From Modicisalibacter radicis (lineage in GTDB: Bacteria > Pseudomonadota > Gammaproteobacteria > Pseudomonadales > Halomonadaceae): a stretch of 64,000 nt of DNA. Shown one piece after another: positions 9,094 through 19,810 of the stretch. The position numbers and the translations under genes are program-made. The DNA is taken from assembly GCF_900961225.1 (NCBI RefSeq), contig NZ_CAAHFN010000059.1, positions 1 to 64,000 on the forward strand. Reading direction: 5' to 3'. How positions within the stretch are numbered: the first letter of the stretch is position 1; each line of letters opens with the position of its first letter. The notes beneath the pieces were generated by a model. That model had not been told where the DNA came from, made no database searches, and saw only the letters and a program-made list of their open reading frames with translations.

Positions 9094-10593
9094 TCATTCA
9101 AGGTTGTCGAGCCCGCGCTCGGCCATCGCCACGGCACGGAACAGCGCGCGCCCCTTGTTGAGGGTTTCCTGCCACTCGAGCTCCGGCACCGAATCGGCGA
9201 CGATGCCGGCACCGGCCTGGACATGCAGTTCGCCATCCTTGATCACCGCGGTGCGGATGGCGATCGCGGTGTCCATGTTGCCGTGCCAGGAGAGGTAACC
9301 CACCGCGCCCGAGTAGACGCCACGCTTGACCGGCTCGAGCTCGTCGATGATCTCGAGCGCGCGGATCTTCGGCGCGCCGGACAGCGTGCCCGCCGGGAAT
9401 GTCGCGCGCAGCACGTCCATGGCGCTCATCCCCGGCTTCAAACGCCCGGTGACCTGGGAGACGATGTGCATGACGTGGGAATAGCGCTCCACCGCCATGT
9501 TGTCGGTCACCGTCACCGAGCCGGTCTCGCTGATGCGGCCGATGTCGTTGCGCCCCAGGTCGATCAGCATGACGTGCTCGGCGATCTCCTTGGGGTCGGC
9601 CAGCAGCTCGGCTTCCAGCGCGCTGTCCTCCTCGGCGTTGCGCCCGCGCTTGCGCGTGCCGGCGATCGGCCGCACGGTGACCTCGCCGTCTTCCAGGCGG
9701 GTGAGGATCTCCGGCGACGAGCCGACCACATGATGGTCGTCGAGGTTGAGGAAGAACATGTAGGGCGACGGGTTGAGACTGCGCAGGGCGCGATAGAGAT
9801 CCAGCGGCGGCGCCTGATAGGGGATCGACATGCGCTGCGAGGGCACGCACTGCATGACGTCGCCGGCCAGCACGTACTCCTTGATCCGCTCCACCGCGGC
9901 CTTGAAGCCCTCTTCGGTGAACCCCGAGGTGAAGTCGCCCTCCTCCACCGCCGGTCGGCCGCTGCCCGGACTGACACTGTTCAGGGTCGCACTGCGCAGC
10001 TGCACCTCCAGCGCCTCGAGGCGCTGAATGGCCCGCTCGTAGGCGTCGTCCCCGCCCGGATCGGCATGGGTCCACAGCGTCAGGCGGCCCGACAGGTTGT
10101 CGAACACCACCAGCTCGTCGCAGACCATCAACAGGATATCGGGCACGCCGATCGGGTCGGGCTTGGCGGCGACGCGCGGACCATTCAGCCGCGGCTCGAT
10201 ATAGCGGATGGTATCGTAGCCGAAATAGCCCACCAGGCCGCCGTCGAAGCGCGGCTGATCGTCGAGACGCGGCACCTTGAAGCGCGCCTGGAACTGTTCG
10301 ATCCAGGCCAGCGGATCGTCGACCTCGCTGATGCCCAGCTGCTCGCCATGGGCGATGTGACGGACCTGGTGGCCGCGCACTTCGATGCGCTCGCGGCACG
10401 GCAGGCCGATGATCGAATAGCGGCCCCACTTCTCGCCGCCCTGCACCGATTCGAGCAGGAAGGTCCAGGGCGCGTCGGCGAGCTTGAGATAGGTGGAAAG
10501 CGGGGTGTCGAGATCGGCGAGGACCTCGCGGGTCACCGGAATGCGGTTATAGCCGGCCTGAGCCAGCTCATCGAAACGTTCGGCGTTCATCAT
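9094..10593 (-). CDS. trpE: Anthranilate synthase component I
   Basis: 499 residues. It makes anthranilate from chorismate with ammonia from TrpG. The N-terminal [15 protein letters not shown] carries the Trp feedback-site signature (LLES), and the C-terminal chorismate-binding domain has [47 protein letters not shown] and [10 protein letters not shown]. Start: the frame reaches a TTG at 10611, and ATG 10593 (MMNAERF) is preferred because AAGGA lies about 10 nt before it. It is preceded by gph and rpe on the same strand. It is the only trp gene of the cluster upstream of the attenuator, so its control must differ from trpGDC. Confidence 0.95.
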   Translation of the reverse strand: MMNAERFDELAQAGYNRIPVTREVLADLDTPLSTYLKLADAPWTFLLESVQGGEKWGRYSIIGLPCRERIEVRGHQVRHIAHGEQLGISEVDDPLAWIEQFQARFKVPRLDDQPRFDGGLVGYFGYDTIRYIEPRLNGPRVAAKPDPIGVPDILLMVCDELVVFDNLSGRLTLWTHADPGGDDAYERAIQRLEALEVQLRSATLNSVSPGSGRPAVEEGDFTSGFTEEGFKAAVERIKEYVLAGDVMQCVPSQRMSIPYQAPPLDLYRALRSLNPSPYMFFLNLDDHHVVGSSPEILTRLEDGEVTVRPIAGTRKRGRNAEEDSALEAELLADPKEIAEHVMLIDLGRNDIGRISETGSVTVTDNMAVERYSHVMHIVSQVTGRLKPGMSAMDVLRATFPAGTLSGAPKIRALEIIDELEPVKRGVYSGAVGYLSWHGNMDTAIAIRTAVIKDGELHVQAGAGIVADSVPELEWQETLNKGRALFRAVAMAERGLDNLE

Positions 10594-10812
10594 ACCCAGC
10601 ATGTCCTTCAAGGGGTTGATCGAAATTGGCGTTAGAGTGTCGGCGGTGAACCACCGCGGGGCGTCACCATCGCCAGCGACGCAGGCCCTTGCCCGGTATG
10701 CGCCAACGCGCCTCGATCCCTCTGGAAACAGGGTGGGTATTCAGCATGGCGAGAGTCCGTTGATTGCCGAATCTTGTTGATTTGACGCCGCTTGTAGCGC
10801 GCCGAATTTACC

Positions 10813-11478
10813 CTAAACGAGTTCCGTGAGCGATTCAACCAGACCATCCGGCCCGGCATCGGCCACCGGTTCGCCGTGATTATAGCCGTAGGGGACCGCC
10901 AGGGTGCGAAAGCCGGCTCGCCGCCCGGCCTCGATGTCGTGGCGCGAATCGCCGACCATCAACGCCGCCTGCGGCGCCACGCCCAGCGCCTCGGCCACGT
11001 GCAGCAGCGGTGCCGGATCGGGTTTCTTGCTCGCCAGCGAGTCGCCGCCCAGCGTCATGTCGAACAGGCCGTCGAGCGCCAGTGCCTCGAGAATCGGTGC
11101 GATGAAGGCATGGGGCTTGTTGGTGACCAGCGCCAGGCGCATGCCGCGCGCCTTGAGTCCCTCGAGCGCCTCCCGCGCGCCGGGATAAAGCCTGGTAGCC
11201 ACGCACGGCGCCTCGGCGTAGGCCGCCAGGAAATCGCGATGGGCGTCCTCCAGCCGGCGCGAGGCCTCGGCCGCACCCAGCGCATCGGTGAGCGCACGCT
11301 CGACCAGCTTGCGCGCGCCATTGCCCACCCAGTCGCGCACCCTGGCCTCGCCGGCGGGCGGCAGCCGCTGCGCGGCAAGCACGCTGTCCACCGCCCGCGT
11401 CAGGTCGGGAACCGAATCGATCAGCGTGCCGTCGAGATCGAAAACCACCAGGCGGATGCCGTCGAGATGCACCGTCAT
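10813..11478 (-). CDS. gph: Phosphoglycolate phosphatase (internal start in the GIY-YIG/gph frame)
   Basis: 221 residues, HAD superfamily. The nucleophile motif [12 protein letters not shown], the ALVTNKPH segment (motif II Thr), the motif III Lys in SKKPDPAPL and the acidic motif [14 protein letters not shown] are all present. It removes phosphate from 2-phosphoglycolate formed during DNA repair or from oxygenation side reactions. ATG 11478 has AAGGAGGTGAC directly before it, a near-ideal ribosome binding site, and gives the usual Gph N-terminus. The order rpe-gph-trpE is common in gammaproteobacteria. Here a GIY-YIG segment has been placed between rpe and gph without a stop codon. Confidence 0.9.
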   Translation of the reverse strand: MTVHLDGIRLVVFDLDGTLIDSVPDLTRAVDSVLAAQRLPPAGEARVRDWVGNGARKLVERALTDALGAAEASRRLEDAHRDFLAAYAEAPCVATRLYPGAREALEGLKARGMRLALVTNKPHAFIAPILEALALDGLFDMTLGGDSLASKKPDPAPLLHVAEALGVAPQAALMVGDSRHDIEAGRRAGFRTLAVPYGYNHGEPVADAGPDGLVESLTELV

Positions 11479-11805
11479 GTCACCTCCTTGATGTATCGCG
11501 GGCTGAACGGGCGCAGCGTGATGCCGTGCTCGCGAGTCCCTCAGCCAGACATGCTTCTTCGCGGCCGGCTGTTTCTTCAGCCACGCCTCGAGCCTGAGCG
11601 CTTCGCTGCGATCGCCCACCGCCTGGCAATGGCGCAGCGTCAGCGGCCCCTTGCCGCGCAACGCCCGCGCCCCGCGCTTGCCGCGGCAGTGCTCGCCGAA
11701 GCGGCGCTCGACATCGGTGGTGATGCCGGTGTACAGCGCCCCGCCGGCGGTCTCGATGACGTAGAGATACCACAGCGAGGCATTGTCGCGACACGCTTCG
11801 CTCAC
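10813..11805 (-). CDS. GIY-YIG domain joined in frame to phosphoglycolate phosphatase
   Basis: A single 330-codon frame with no stop. Residues 9-92 are a complete GIY-YIG domain of the YhbQ/UPF0213 kind ([18 protein letters not shown], then ERRFGEH and [13 protein letters not shown]). Residues 110-330 are the HAD phosphatase Gph. The GTG start at 11803-11805 overlaps the rpe stop in GTGA, so translation is probably coupled to rpe. The linker is about 18 residues. A strong ribosome binding site inside the linker also lets Gph be made alone (separate entry). Whether the cell makes the fused protein is unknown. The alternative is two genes whose separating stop codon has been lost. GIY-YIG proteins of this class are small nuclease-fold proteins of poorly known role. 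Confidence 0.7.
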   Translation of the reverse strand: MSEACRDNASLWYLYVIETAGGALYTGITTDVERRFGEHCRGKRGARALRGKGPLTLRHCQAVGDRSEALRLEAWLKKQPAAKKHVWLRDSRARHHAAPVQPAIHQGGDMTVHLDGIRLVVFDLDGTLIDSVPDLTRAVDSVLAAQRLPPAGEARVRDWVGNGARKLVERALTDALGAAEASRRLEDAHRDFLAAYAEAPCVATRLYPGAREALEGLKARGMRLALVTNKPHAFIAPILEALALDGLFDMTLGGDSLASKKPDPAPLLHVAEALGVAPQAALMVGDSRHDIEAGRRAGFRTLAVPYGYNHGEPVADAGPDGLVESLTELV

Positions 11806-12500
11806 ACTCCGGCCAGCTCGTCGCGCATGGCCTGGATCACGCTGTCGTAGCGATGCGCATCGTCTGCCCGGCGGGCGCCGAATATCGCCGAGCCGGCGAC
11901 GAAGGTATCCGCGCCGGCACGCGCGATCTCGGCGATGTTGTCGACCTTGACCCCGCCGTCGATCTCCAGGCGGATCGGCCGGCCGCTGGCCTCGATGCGC
12001 AAGCGCGCCTCGCGCAGCTTGTCGAGGGTGCCGGGAATGAACGACTGCCCGCCGAAGCCGGGATTGACGCTCATCAGCAGGATCATGTCGACCTTGTCCA
12101 TCACGTAGTCGAGGTAGGACAGCGGCGTCGCCGGATTGAACACCAGCCCGGCCCTGGCGCCGCCGTCGCGGATCAACTGCAGCGAGCGGTCGATGTGTTC
12201 GGAGGCCTCGGGGTGGAAGGTGACATAGCTCGCGCCGGCGTCGATGAAGTCGCCGATCAGCCGGTCCACCGGCTTGACCATCAGATGGGCATCGATCGGC
12301 GCGGTCACGCCATGCTTGCGCAACGCCTCGCAGACCATCGGGCCGATGGTCAGGTTGGGCACGTAGTGGTTGTCCATGACATCGAAGTGGACGATATCGG
12401 CGCCGGAAGCCAGCACGTCGTCGACCTCCTGGCCGAGACGGGCGAAGTCGGCGGAGAGAATCGAGGGGGCGATCTGGAAGTCGGGGTTCACATCGGGCAT
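11802..12500 (-). CDS. rpe: Ribulose-phosphate 3-epimerase
   Basis: 232 residues. It interconverts ribulose-5-phosphate and xylulose-5-phosphate in the pentose phosphate pathway. It is a TIM barrel with [32 protein letters not shown] (metal His and Asp), [22 protein letters not shown] and the C-terminal LEIDGGV. The motif has VMDNHYVPN, as usual in this family. The frame extends to 12746, but ATG 12500 gives the family N-terminus. Its stop overlaps the start of the GIY-YIG/gph frame by 4 bp. Confidence 0.95.
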   Translation of the reverse strand: MPDVNPDFQIAPSILSADFARLGQEVDDVLASGADIVHFDVMDNHYVPNLTIGPMVCEALRKHGVTAPIDAHLMVKPVDRLIGDFIDAGASYVTFHPEASEHIDRSLQLIRDGGARAGLVFNPATPLSYLDYVMDKVDMILLMSVNPGFGGQSFIPGTLDKLREARLRIEASGRPIRLEIDGGVKVDNIAEIARAGADTFVAGSAIFGARRADDAHRYDSVIQAMRDELAGV

Positions 12501-12685
12501 GGCTCGTCGATCCGGTTCGGAGGTCTGGAGAAAAGGCCTGGCGAAAGAAGCGTGTCGAAGGTCCGCCATTCTAGCGCACATCGATGCCGAGCTGGACCCG
12601 GATCGCCGCCGGGTTTGCGTCACCGACGATCGCCGACAATAGTGATTGGGCAACCAACAACAATCACGGCAAGGAGATCGACACG

Positions 12686-14446
12686 ATGGCGGGAACATCG
12701 CAACGTCCGCAGGCACGAGCACGAGGGCTTCGTGCCGGCCTGGCACTGCTGGTCACCGGCGCCCTGCTCGGCCTGTCGCTGGCGGGCAATGCCCAGTCCG
12801 AGGCGATCCTCGAGGGCGAACGCTTCAACCCGGAAACCGGCACCCGCGGGATGGTCGCCACCAGCCACTTCCTCGCCTCGCAGGTCTCCCGGGACGTCCT
12901 CGCGCAAGGCGGCAACGCCGTAGACGCCGCGGTCACGGCGGGGTTTGCGCTGGCCGTGACCCAACCGCGCTCGGGCAATATCGGCGGCGGCGGTTTCATG
13001 CTGATCTCCGACGAGAACAGCGGCGAGGTGATCGCCATCGACTACCGCGAGAAGGCGCCCTCGGCAGCGTTTGAAACGATGTTCCAGAACGAGGCGGGCG
13101 AAGCGGTCTCGGAACTGTCGCGCTACACGCACAACGCCTCCGGCGTGCCGGGCACGGTCGCCGGCCTGGCGCTGGCACTCGACGAGTACGGCACGCTGAG
13201 CCTGGCCGAGGCGCTGGCCCCGGCGATCGAGCTCGCCGAGCAGGGCTTTCCGGTGCCGCAGCGCTTCGTCGACGGCGTGCGCGACGCCGGCGAGCGGCTG
13301 ACCAAGTGGGACGCCACCCGCGCCAAGTTCTTCAAGGCCGACGGCAGCGCCTACCAGGTCGGCGAGATCTTCCGCCAGCCGGATCTGGCCGCCACGCTCA
13401 AGCGCATCGCCGAGCAGGGCCCGCGCGAGTTCTACGAGGGCGAGACCGCCGAGCTGATCGCCGCCGAGATGCAGCGCCACGACGGCCTGATGACCCTCGA
13501 GGACCTGGCCAACTACCGACCGACGATCCGCGAACCCAGCCACGGCAATTACCGTGGCTACGACGTCTACGCCATGAGCCCGCCCTCCTCCGGCGGCGTG
13601 CACATCGTGCAGATGCTCAACATCCTCGAGGGCTACGACATCGGCGCGATGGGCTTCAACTCGGCACGCACCATCCACGTGATGGCCGAGGCGATGAAGC
13701 GCGCCTACGCCGACCGTTCCAAGTACCTGGGCGATACCGATTTCGTCGACGTGCCGCTCGAGGGCCTGACCTCCGAGGGTTACGCCGAGGCGTTGCGCGA
13801 GCAGATCCCGATGGACAGCGCCACGCCGAGCGACACCCTGGGGCCGGGCAACCCGCTGCCCTATGAATCCAACGAGACCACCCACTTCTCGATCGCCGAT
13901 GGCAACGGCCTGGCGGTCTCGAACACCTACACCATCAACTTCAGCTACGGCTCGGGGATCGTCGTCGACGGCGCCGGCTTCCTGCTCAACAACGAGATGG
14001 ACGACTTCTCGGCCAAGCCCGGGGTACCCAACGCCTACGGCCTGATCGGCGGCGAGGCCAACAAGGTCGAGCCCGGAAAGCGGATGCTCTCGTCGATGAC
14101 CCCGACCATCGTCAAGAAGGATGGCAAGAACTTCCTGATCACCGGCAGCCCCGGCGGCTCGCGAATCATCACCACCACGCTGCAGGTGCTGATGAACGTG
14201 ATCGACCATCACATGAACATCCAGACCGCGGTCAGCGTGCCGCGCATCCATCATCAGTGGCTGCCCGACGAGATCCGCCTCGAGCAGGGCGTCAGCCCCG
14301 ACACCATCGCCCTGCTCGAGGCGCTGGGCCACACCGTCAGTCGGCAGGACGCCATGGGCGCCGCGCAGTCGATCATGATCGACGACGGCGTGTTCCATGG
14401 CGGTGCCGACCCGCGACGCTCGACCTCGTCGGCAATGGGTCTCTAG
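12686..14446 (+). CDS. ggt: Gamma-glutamyltransferase (periplasmic)
   Basis: 586 residues. A hydrophobic signal segment (about residues 15-34, ending near AGNAQSEA) directs export. The protein is expected to self-cleave at the Thr of [10 protein letters not shown] (about residue 397), which becomes the nucleophile of the small subunit. [13 protein letters not shown] and [10 protein letters not shown] complete the active site. It hydrolyses glutathione and transfers gamma-glutamyl groups, and can supply cysteine from glutathione. ATG 12686 has AAGGAGA at 12671-12677. It is divergent from rpe, single, and followed by a strong terminator. Confidence 0.94.
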   Translation: MAGTSQRPQARARGLRAGLALLVTGALLGLSLAGNAQSEAILEGERFNPETGTRGMVATSHFLASQVSRDVLAQGGNAVDAAVTAGFALAVTQPRSGNIGGGGFMLISDENSGEVIAIDYREKAPSAAFETMFQNEAGEAVSELSRYTHNASGVPGTVAGLALALDEYGTLSLAEALAPAIELAEQGFPVPQRFVDGVRDAGERLTKWDATRAKFFKADGSAYQVGEIFRQPDLAATLKRIAEQGPREFYEGETAELIAAEMQRHDGLMTLEDLANYRPTIREPSHGNYRGYDVYAMSPPSSGGVHIVQMLNILEGYDIGAMGFNSARTIHVMAEAMKRAYADRSKYLGDTDFVDVPLEGLTSEGYAEALREQIPMDSATPSDTLGPGNPLPYESNETTHFSIADGNGLAVSNTYTINFSYGSGIVVDGAGFLLNNEMDDFSAKPGVPNAYGLIGGEANKVEPGKRMLSSMTPTIVKKDGKNFLITGSPGGSRIITTTLQVLMNVIDHHMNIQTAVSVPRIHHQWLPDEIRLEQGVSPDTIALLEALGHTVSRQDAMGAAQSIMIDDGVFHGGADPRRSTSSAMGL

Positions 14447-14474
14447 CGACGAGAATCCGACACGCTTCCGCTTG

Positions 14475-14500
14475 CGCCCCGGCCACTGCCGGGGCGTTTT
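14475..14500 (+). terminator. Rho-independent terminator after ggt
   Basis: A perfect 9-bp stem (14475-14483 with 14488-14496, CGCCCCGGC/GCCGGGGCG), 4-nt loop CACT, then TTTT at 14497-14500. It lies 29 bp after the ggt stop. Confidence 0.9.
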
Positions 14501-14591
14501 CGTTGCCGGGCGCCGCGCGACCTTGGTGCCATCGACGCGCTCGCCGCCACATGCGCTAATGGCGATCCATCCCTGACGCCGCGCCTCCGCA

Positions 14592-15770
14592 ATGCCCATC
14601 CTCATCATCGCCATCGCCGAGTTGTTCGGCACCGCGCTGTGGTTTACCCCCAACGCCGTCATCGGCGATCTGCAGCGGGCCTGGTCGCTGGCCGCGACGG
14701 ATCTCGGCTGGCTGACCGGGGCGGTTCAGGTGGGCTTTCTGCTCGGCACCCTGGCGATCGGCCTGAGCGGCCTGGCCGATCGTCGCGACGCCAGCCGGCT
14801 GTTCGCCGCCGCCTGCCTGCTCGGCGCCGCCGCCAATGCCCTGCTGCCGCTGGCCGGCGGGCTGTGGCCGGCGGTGGGCTTGCGGCTGATCACCGGCATG
14901 GCCCTGGCCGGCATCTACCCGATCGGCATGAAGCTGATGGTCGGCTGGTCGCCCGGGCGCACCGGACTGGGTCTGGCCTGGCTGGTCGGCATGCTGGTCA
15001 TCGGTACCGCACTGCCCCATGCCCTGCATGGCTTGAGCCTGCTCGACGCCTTCCGCCTGCCCTGGGCCAGCGGCGTGTGGGGCGCCTCCGCCCTGGCGCT
15101 GGTCGCCGCGCTGATGGTCGGCCGGCTGGGCGAAGCGCCCGAGGTGGCCGTCGCCAAGACCTCTACGCAGGGCAAGCGGCCGCTGGTCGATCTCGGCGTA
15201 TTCGCCATCGCCGGCTACCGGCGCGCCGCCGGCGGCTATTTCGGCCACATGTGGGAGCTCTATACCCTCTGGGCGTTGATCCCGCTGCTGCTCGCCCAGG
15301 CCTGGCCGGAGGCCTCCCGGGTCGGCCTGGCGCTGGGCAGCTTCGCGCTGATCGCCGTCGGCGGGCCGGCGTGCTGGCTGGGCGGCTGGCTGAGCCAGCG
15401 CCTCGGCAGCCGGCGTGTCGCCATGCTCGGACTGGCCGGCTCGAGCGGCTGCTGCCTGCTTTATCCCTGGTTGAGTGGCGCGCCAGCGCTGGTGCTGGTG
15501 ATCTTCCTGGGCCTGTGGAGCGCACTGGCGGTGGTCGACTCGGCGCATTTCTCGGCGCTCTCGGCGCGGGCCTGCCCGAGCCATTTGCTGGGTACCGGAC
15601 TGACCCTGCAGAACGCCATCGGTTACGCCACCTCGGTGGTGTCGCTGGTGGTGCTGATACCGCTGTGGCCGTTGCTGGGCGAGTGGCTGGCCTGGCTGTT
15701 GCTGCCCGGCCCCGCCGTCGGCCTGTGGCTAATCGGGCGCGCCCTGCCCGGCCCGGCGAACGATGCCTGA
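14592..15770 (+). CDS. MFS transporter
   Basis: 392 residues with about twelve hydrophobic segments. The conserved loop after TM2 is GLADRRDASRLF, close to the MFS motif A, and the first helix begins at residue 1 with no cytoplasmic tail. It probably moves a small solute across the inner membrane, but the substrate cannot be told. The ATG at 14592 leaves no clear ribosome binding site. It stands alone between ggt and the sulfate uptake operon, all on the plus strand. Confidence 0.8.
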   Translation: MPILIIAIAELFGTALWFTPNAVIGDLQRAWSLAATDLGWLTGAVQVGFLLGTLAIGLSGLADRRDASRLFAAACLLGAAANALLPLAGGLWPAVGLRLITGMALAGIYPIGMKLMVGWSPGRTGLGLAWLVGMLVIGTALPHALHGLSLLDAFRLPWASGVWGASALALVAALMVGRLGEAPEVAVAKTSTQGKRPLVDLGVFAIAGYRRAAGGYFGHMWELYTLWALIPLLLAQAWPEASRVGLALGSFALIAVGGPACWLGGWLSQRLGSRRVAMLGLAGSSGCCLLYPWLSGAPALVLVIFLGLWSALAVVDSAHFSALSARACPSHLLGTGLTLQNAIGYATSVVSLVVLIPLWPLLGEWLAWLLLPGPAVGLWLIGRALPGPANDA

Positions 15771-15842
15771 AGCGCTCGAAAAGGTTAGCCGCATACCGAA
15801 CGACGAGGGTGTTTATTACAAATACGAATAACTGACAGGATT

Positions 15843-15858
15843 GTCATTCCAGAATGAC
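15843..15858. promoter_or_regulatory. Inverted repeat upstream of the sulfate uptake operon
   Basis: GTCATTC (15843-15849) and GAATGAC (15852-15858) form an exact 7-bp inverted repeat with a 2-bp spacer, 43 bp before the sbp start. A second related half, CCATTCTGG, lies at 15884-15892. It looks like an operator. CysB is the expected regulator of such an operon, but I cannot match this to a CysB site. Confidence 0.4.
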
Positions 15859-15900
15859 TGGTTTAGCCTTCAGCCATTCCCGTCCATTCTGGAGCCGTCC

Positions 15901-16923
15901 ATGACATTTCTGAGCGTACTGCGGCGTGGCGCCATCGCCTCGGCGGCAACCGCCGCCCTGACCGGCAGCATCGCTTCCCCGGCGCTGGCCGCCGATCGCG
16001 AGCTGCTGAACTCCTCCTACGATATCGCCCGCGAACTGTTCGCCACGATCAACCCCGAGTTCGTCGACTGGTGGCAGGAAAAGCACGGCGAAAGCGTCGA
16101 GATCAAGCAGTCCCACGGCGGTTCATCCAAGCAGGCACGGGCGATCATGCAGGGCCTCAAGGCCGATGTGGTGACCTACAACCAGGTCACCGACGTCAAC
16201 GTGCTGGCCGAGGCCGGCCTGGTCGCCGAGGACTGGCAGCAGCAGTATCCCAACAACGCCTCGCCCTACTACTCGACCACGGCCTTCCTGGTTCGCGAGG
16301 GCAATCCCAAGGGTATCGACAGCTGGGACGACCTGGTCGCCGATGATGTCGAGATCGTGTTTCCCAATCCCAAGACCTCGGGCAACGGCCGTTATACCTA
16401 TCTGGCGGCCTGGGGCTACGCCGATCGCGCCTTCGACGGCGACGAGGACAGGATCCGCGACTTCATGAAGCGGTTCCTGGGCAACGTCAAGGTGTTCGAC
16501 ACCGGCGGCCGCGGCGCCACCACCACCTTCGTCGAGCGCGGCATCGGCGACGTGCTGATCAGCTTCGAGTCCGAGGTCAACAACATCCGCAAGGAGTACG
16601 GCCAGGACGACTACGATGTGGTCGTGCCGCCGGTGAGCATCCTCGCCGAGTTCCCGGTGGCGGTGGTCGAGGAGTACGCCGAGCGCAACGGCACCCGCGA
16701 GCTGGCCTATGGCTACCTGGACTACCTGTACACCGAAGAGGCCCAGCGCCTGCTGGCCGGCTTCAACTATCGCGTCAACGACGACAACGTCCAGGCCGAA
16801 TTCGCCGACCAGTTCCCCGAGACCGAACTGCTGCGCGTCGAGGACGTGTTCGGTAGCTGGGGCGAGGTCATGGACACCCACTTCTCCAGCGGCGGCGTGC
16901 TGGACCAGCTGCAGCGTCGATGA
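15901..16923 (+). CDS. sbp: Sulfate ABC transporter, periplasmic substrate-binding protein
   Basis: 340 residues. The signal peptide ends at about SPALAAD. The mature part has the sulfate-binding protein features [38 protein letters not shown] (in two parts), [18 protein letters not shown] and [17 protein letters not shown]. It binds sulfate or thiosulfate for the CysTWA permease. Start: ATG 15901 gives the proper signal peptide, and the upstream extension to 15841 would spoil it. GGAG lies about 8 nt before. The stop overlaps the cysT ATG (ATGA). CysP is an alternative name, since the two differ little. Confidence 0.93.
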   Translation: MTFLSVLRRGAIASAATAALTGSIASPALAADRELLNSSYDIARELFATINPEFVDWWQEKHGESVEIKQSHGGSSKQARAIMQGLKADVVTYNQVTDVNVLAEAGLVAEDWQQQYPNNASPYYSTTAFLVREGNPKGIDSWDDLVADDVEIVFPNPKTSGNGRYTYLAAWGYADRAFDGDEDRIRDFMKRFLGNVKVFDTGGRGATTTFVERGIGDVLISFESEVNNIRKEYGQDDYDVVVPPVSILAEFPVAVVEEYAERNGTRELAYGYLDYLYTEEAQRLLAGFNYRVNDDNVQAEFADQFPETELLRVEDVFGSWGEVMDTHFSSGGVLDQLQRR

Positions 16924-17777
16924 ACACGCTCGCGCTACTCGGCCGGTCGGCGCCCAAGCGGGTGCTGCCCGGCTTCGGCCTGTCGCTGGGGATTACCCTG
17001 CTGTTCGTCTCGCTGGTGCTGTTGCTGCCATTGACCAGCCTGGTCGGCCAGCTCGCCGGCGTCAGCCTGGCCGAATACTGGGCGATCATCAGCGAACCGC
17101 GGGTGGTCGCCAGCTATCTGGTGACCATCGGTGCCGCCGCGGCGGCGTCGATGGTCAATGCGCTGTTCGGCTTGCTGATGGCCTGGGTGCTGGTGCGCTA
17201 CGAGTTCCCCGGCAAGCGGCTGCTGGACGCACTGATGGATCTGCCCTTCGCGCTGCCCACCGCGGTCGCCGGCATCACCCTGGCGACGCTGTATTCGTCC
17301 AGCGGCTGGATGGGCCGGCTGCTCGCACCGCTGGGAATCGAGGTCGCCTACACCTGGGTGGGCATCGCCCTGGCGATGGCCTTTACCAGCATTCCCTTCG
17401 TGGTACGCACCGTGCAGCCGGTGCTCGAGGATCTGCCCCATGAGATCGACGAGGCCGCGCTGACCCTCGGTGCCAGCGATGCCACCGCGTTTCGCCGGGT
17501 GATCCTGCCCAACCTGTGGCCGGCGCTGGTGACCGGCACCGGGCTGGCCTTCGTGCGCTCGCTGGGCGAATTCGGCGCGGTGATCTTCATCGCCGGCAAC
17601 ATGCCCTACGAGACCGAGATCACCTCGCTGATGATCTTCGTCAAGCTGCAGGAATACGACTATGTCGGCGCCTCGGCGATCGCCTCGGTGGTGCTGGCGG
17701 TGTCGCTCGCGCTGCTGCTGGCACTCAACCTGTGGCAGGGTCGCTTCATCCGCCGACTGCATGGAGGCAAGGGCTGA
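16920..17777 (+). CDS. cysT: Sulfate ABC transporter permease CysT (CysU)
   Basis: 285 residues with six membrane segments. The binding-protein-dependent transport motif appears as the EAA loop [19 protein letters not shown] (about residues 178-196), which contacts CysA. It pairs with CysW to form the sulfate channel in the inner membrane. Its start overlaps the sbp stop in ATGA, and its stop overlaps the cysW start in TGATG, so the four genes are translationally linked. Confidence 0.94.
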   Translation: MNTLALLGRSAPKRVLPGFGLSLGITLLFVSLVLLLPLTSLVGQLAGVSLAEYWAIISEPRVVASYLVTIGAAAAASMVNALFGLLMAWVLVRYEFPGKRLLDALMDLPFALPTAVAGITLATLYSSSGWMGRLLAPLGIEVAYTWVGIALAMAFTSIPFVVRTVQPVLEDLPHEIDEAALTLGASDATAFRRVILPNLWPALVTGTGLAFVRSLGEFGAVIFIAGNMPYETEITSLMIFVKLQEYDYVGASAIASVVLAVSLALLLALNLWQGRFIRRLHGGKG

Positions 17778-18604
17778 TGCAACGTATCGGTGACGCGCCG
17801 CGCATTCGTCGGCTGCTGATCGGCCTGGCGCTGGTTCTGGCGGCGCTGTTCCTGCTGCTGCCGCTGGTGGCGATCTTCGCCCAGGCCTTCGCCGAGGGCG
17901 TGGCGATGTTCTGGGCCAACCTCAGCGACGAATACACCCTGGCGGCGATCGGCCTGACGCTGTTCGTCACGCTGCTGACGATTCCCGTCAATCTGGTCTT
18001 CGGGGTGTTCCTGGCCTGGCTGGTGACGCGGTTCAGCTTCCCCGGCCGACGGCTGCTGCAGACGCTGATCGACATTCCCTTCGCGGTCTCGCCGGTGGTC
18101 GCCGGGCTGGTCTACCTACTGCTCTACGGACGCAACGGCTGGGTCGGCGGCTGGCTCGACAGCCACGACATCCAGATCATGTTCGCCTGGCCGGGCATCG
18201 TGCTGGTGACGATCTTCGTCACCTGCCCGTTCGTCGCTCGCGAATTGATTCCGCTGATGCAGGCCCAGGGCGCCCGCGAGGAGGAAGCCGCGGTGACGCT
18301 GGGCGCCTCGGGGTGGACGGTGTTTCGCCGCGTGACGCTACCCAACATCAAGTGGGCGCTGCTCTATGGGGTGATCCTGACCAACGCCCGGGCGGTGGGT
18401 GAGTTCGGTGCCGTGTCGGTGGTGTCGGGCTCGATCCGCGGCGAGACCAATACCCTGCCGCTGCATGTCGAACTGCTCTACCAGGACTACAACACCGTCG
18501 GCGCCTTTACCGCGGCCGCGCTGCTGGCCCTGATCGCCCTGTTGACGCTGGCCGCCAAGGCCCTTCTGGAATGGCGCGCCACGCGCCGGGAGACTGCCGC
18601 ATGA
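17777..18604 (+). CDS. cysW: Sulfate ABC transporter permease CysW
   Basis: 275 residues, six membrane segments, with the EAA loop EEAAVTLGASGWTVFRRVTL and the conserved GEFGAVSVVSGSIRGET near the end. It is the second permease half. The open frame runs upstream inside cysT to 17516. ATG 17777 is chosen because it overlaps the cysT stop and begins at the family N-terminus just before the first helix. The TGA overlaps the cysA ATG. Confidence 0.94.
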   Translation: MQRIGDAPRIRRLLIGLALVLAALFLLLPLVAIFAQAFAEGVAMFWANLSDEYTLAAIGLTLFVTLLTIPVNLVFGVFLAWLVTRFSFPGRRLLQTLIDIPFAVSPVVAGLVYLLLYGRNGWVGGWLDSHDIQIMFAWPGIVLVTIFVTCPFVARELIPLMQAQGAREEEAAVTLGASGWTVFRRVTLPNIKWALLYGVILTNARAVGEFGAVSVVSGSIRGETNTLPLHVELLYQDYNTVGAFTAAALLALIALLTLAAKALLEWRATRRETAA

Positions 18605-19698
18605 GCATCCGCCTGAAGAATATCGCCAAGACATTCGGTGACAACAGCGCCCTGGCGCCGCTCGACCTGGACATCGGCGACGGCGAACTGGTCGGCCTGC
18701 TGGGCCCTTCGGGGTCGGGCAAGACCACCCTGCTGCGGATCATCGCCGGTCTCGAACAGGCCGACCGCGCGCCCGCGGGATCGATCCACTTCGGCGATCG
18801 CGAAGTCACCAACGTGCACGTTCGCGATCGGCGCATCGGTTTCGTCTTCCAGCACTATGCACTGTTCCGGCACATGAGCGTGTTCGACAACGTCGCCTTC
18901 GGACTGACCGCCATGCCGCGCCGCACCCGGCCCTCGAACGGCGAGATCCGCGCCCGGGTCCACCGGCTGCTGGAAATGGTCCGGCTGGAGGCATTCGCCG
19001 ACCGGTATCCGGCCCAGCTCTCCGGCGGCCAGCAGCAACGCGTGTCGCTGGCCCGCGCGCTGGCCCTGCAACCCGACGTGCTGCTGCTCGACGAGCCGTT
19101 CGGTGCGCTCGATGCCAAGGTGCGCCAGGACCTGCGTCGCTGGCTGCGCCACCTGCACGATGAACTCAACTTCACCAGCGTATTCGTCACCCACGACCAG
19201 GAGGAGGCCCTGGAGCTGTCGGATCGCGTGGTGGTTATGAGCAACGGACGCATAGAGCAGATCGACGAGCCCGATACGCTGTATCGCAAGCCCGCCAACC
19301 GCTTCGTGTTCGAGTTCCTCGGCGACGTCAATCGCCTCGAGGGCGAGGTGCGCGACGGCGAACTGACCTGTGGCGCCGCGCGGCTGACCGTCGACCTCGA
19401 CGAGGGTCGCGAGGAACTGCTGCTGCGTCCCCACGAGCTCAGGCTGATCGAAGCGCCGACCGCGCATGCCCACCTGCCGGTCTGCGTCACCGCGGTCTCT
19501 CCGGTCGGCGCCGAGGTACGCGTCGAGCTGGAGGCCGACTGGCTCGCCGAGCCCTGGCTGGCCACCGTGCGTCATGCCGACTTCGAGCGCCTGGCGATCC
19601 GCCGCGGACAACACCTGTTCGTGGAACCGCGCCGCTGGCGCCGCTTCAGCGACGAGCGTGCCGCTCGCTCCACCGGCCGGGCCGTCGCCTCCTCGTGA
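18601..19698 (+). CDS. cysA: Sulfate ABC transporter ATP-binding protein
   Basis: 365 residues. The Walker A GPSGSGKTT, Q-loop FVFQHYALF, signature LSGGQQQRVSLARAL, Walker B VLLLDEPFGALD and switch FVTHDQEEA are all intact. The C-terminal ~120 residues form the TOBE-like regulatory part found in CysA. It powers sulfate/thiosulfate import. ATG 18601 overlaps the cysW stop; an upstream in-frame start at 18571 lies within cysW and is less likely. No terminator is evident after the stop. Confidence 0.94.
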   Translation: MSIRLKNIAKTFGDNSALAPLDLDIGDGELVGLLGPSGSGKTTLLRIIAGLEQADRAPAGSIHFGDREVTNVHVRDRRIGFVFQHYALFRHMSVFDNVAFGLTAMPRRTRPSNGEIRARVHRLLEMVRLEAFADRYPAQLSGGQQQRVSLARALALQPDVLLLDEPFGALDAKVRQDLRRWLRHLHDELNFTSVFVTHDQEEALELSDRVVVMSNGRIEQIDEPDTLYRKPANRFVFEFLGDVNRLEGEVRDGELTCGAARLTVDLDEGREELLLRPHELRLIEAPTAHAHLPVCVTAVSPVGAEVRVELEADWLAEPWLATVRHADFERLAIRRGQHLFVEPRRWRRFSDERAARSTGRAVASS

Positions 19699-19810
19699 CC
19701 GGCCACTCTCGCCGCGCCGCCGCGAAGGTTATACTGCGTCACGACACGGGCGATGCAGGCACGCAAGCGCCCGGCTATCCGGATCGACCGATTAGAGGAG
19801 ATGAACCGAG

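Noticed and set aside
10632..10859. Possible second trp leader upstream of trpE
   Set aside because: The short minus-strand frames there have no clustered Trp codons and no terminator with a T run.
12620..14662. 680-codon minus-strand frame opposite ggt
   Set aside because: Same reason. GGT on the plus strand has all its active-site motifs.
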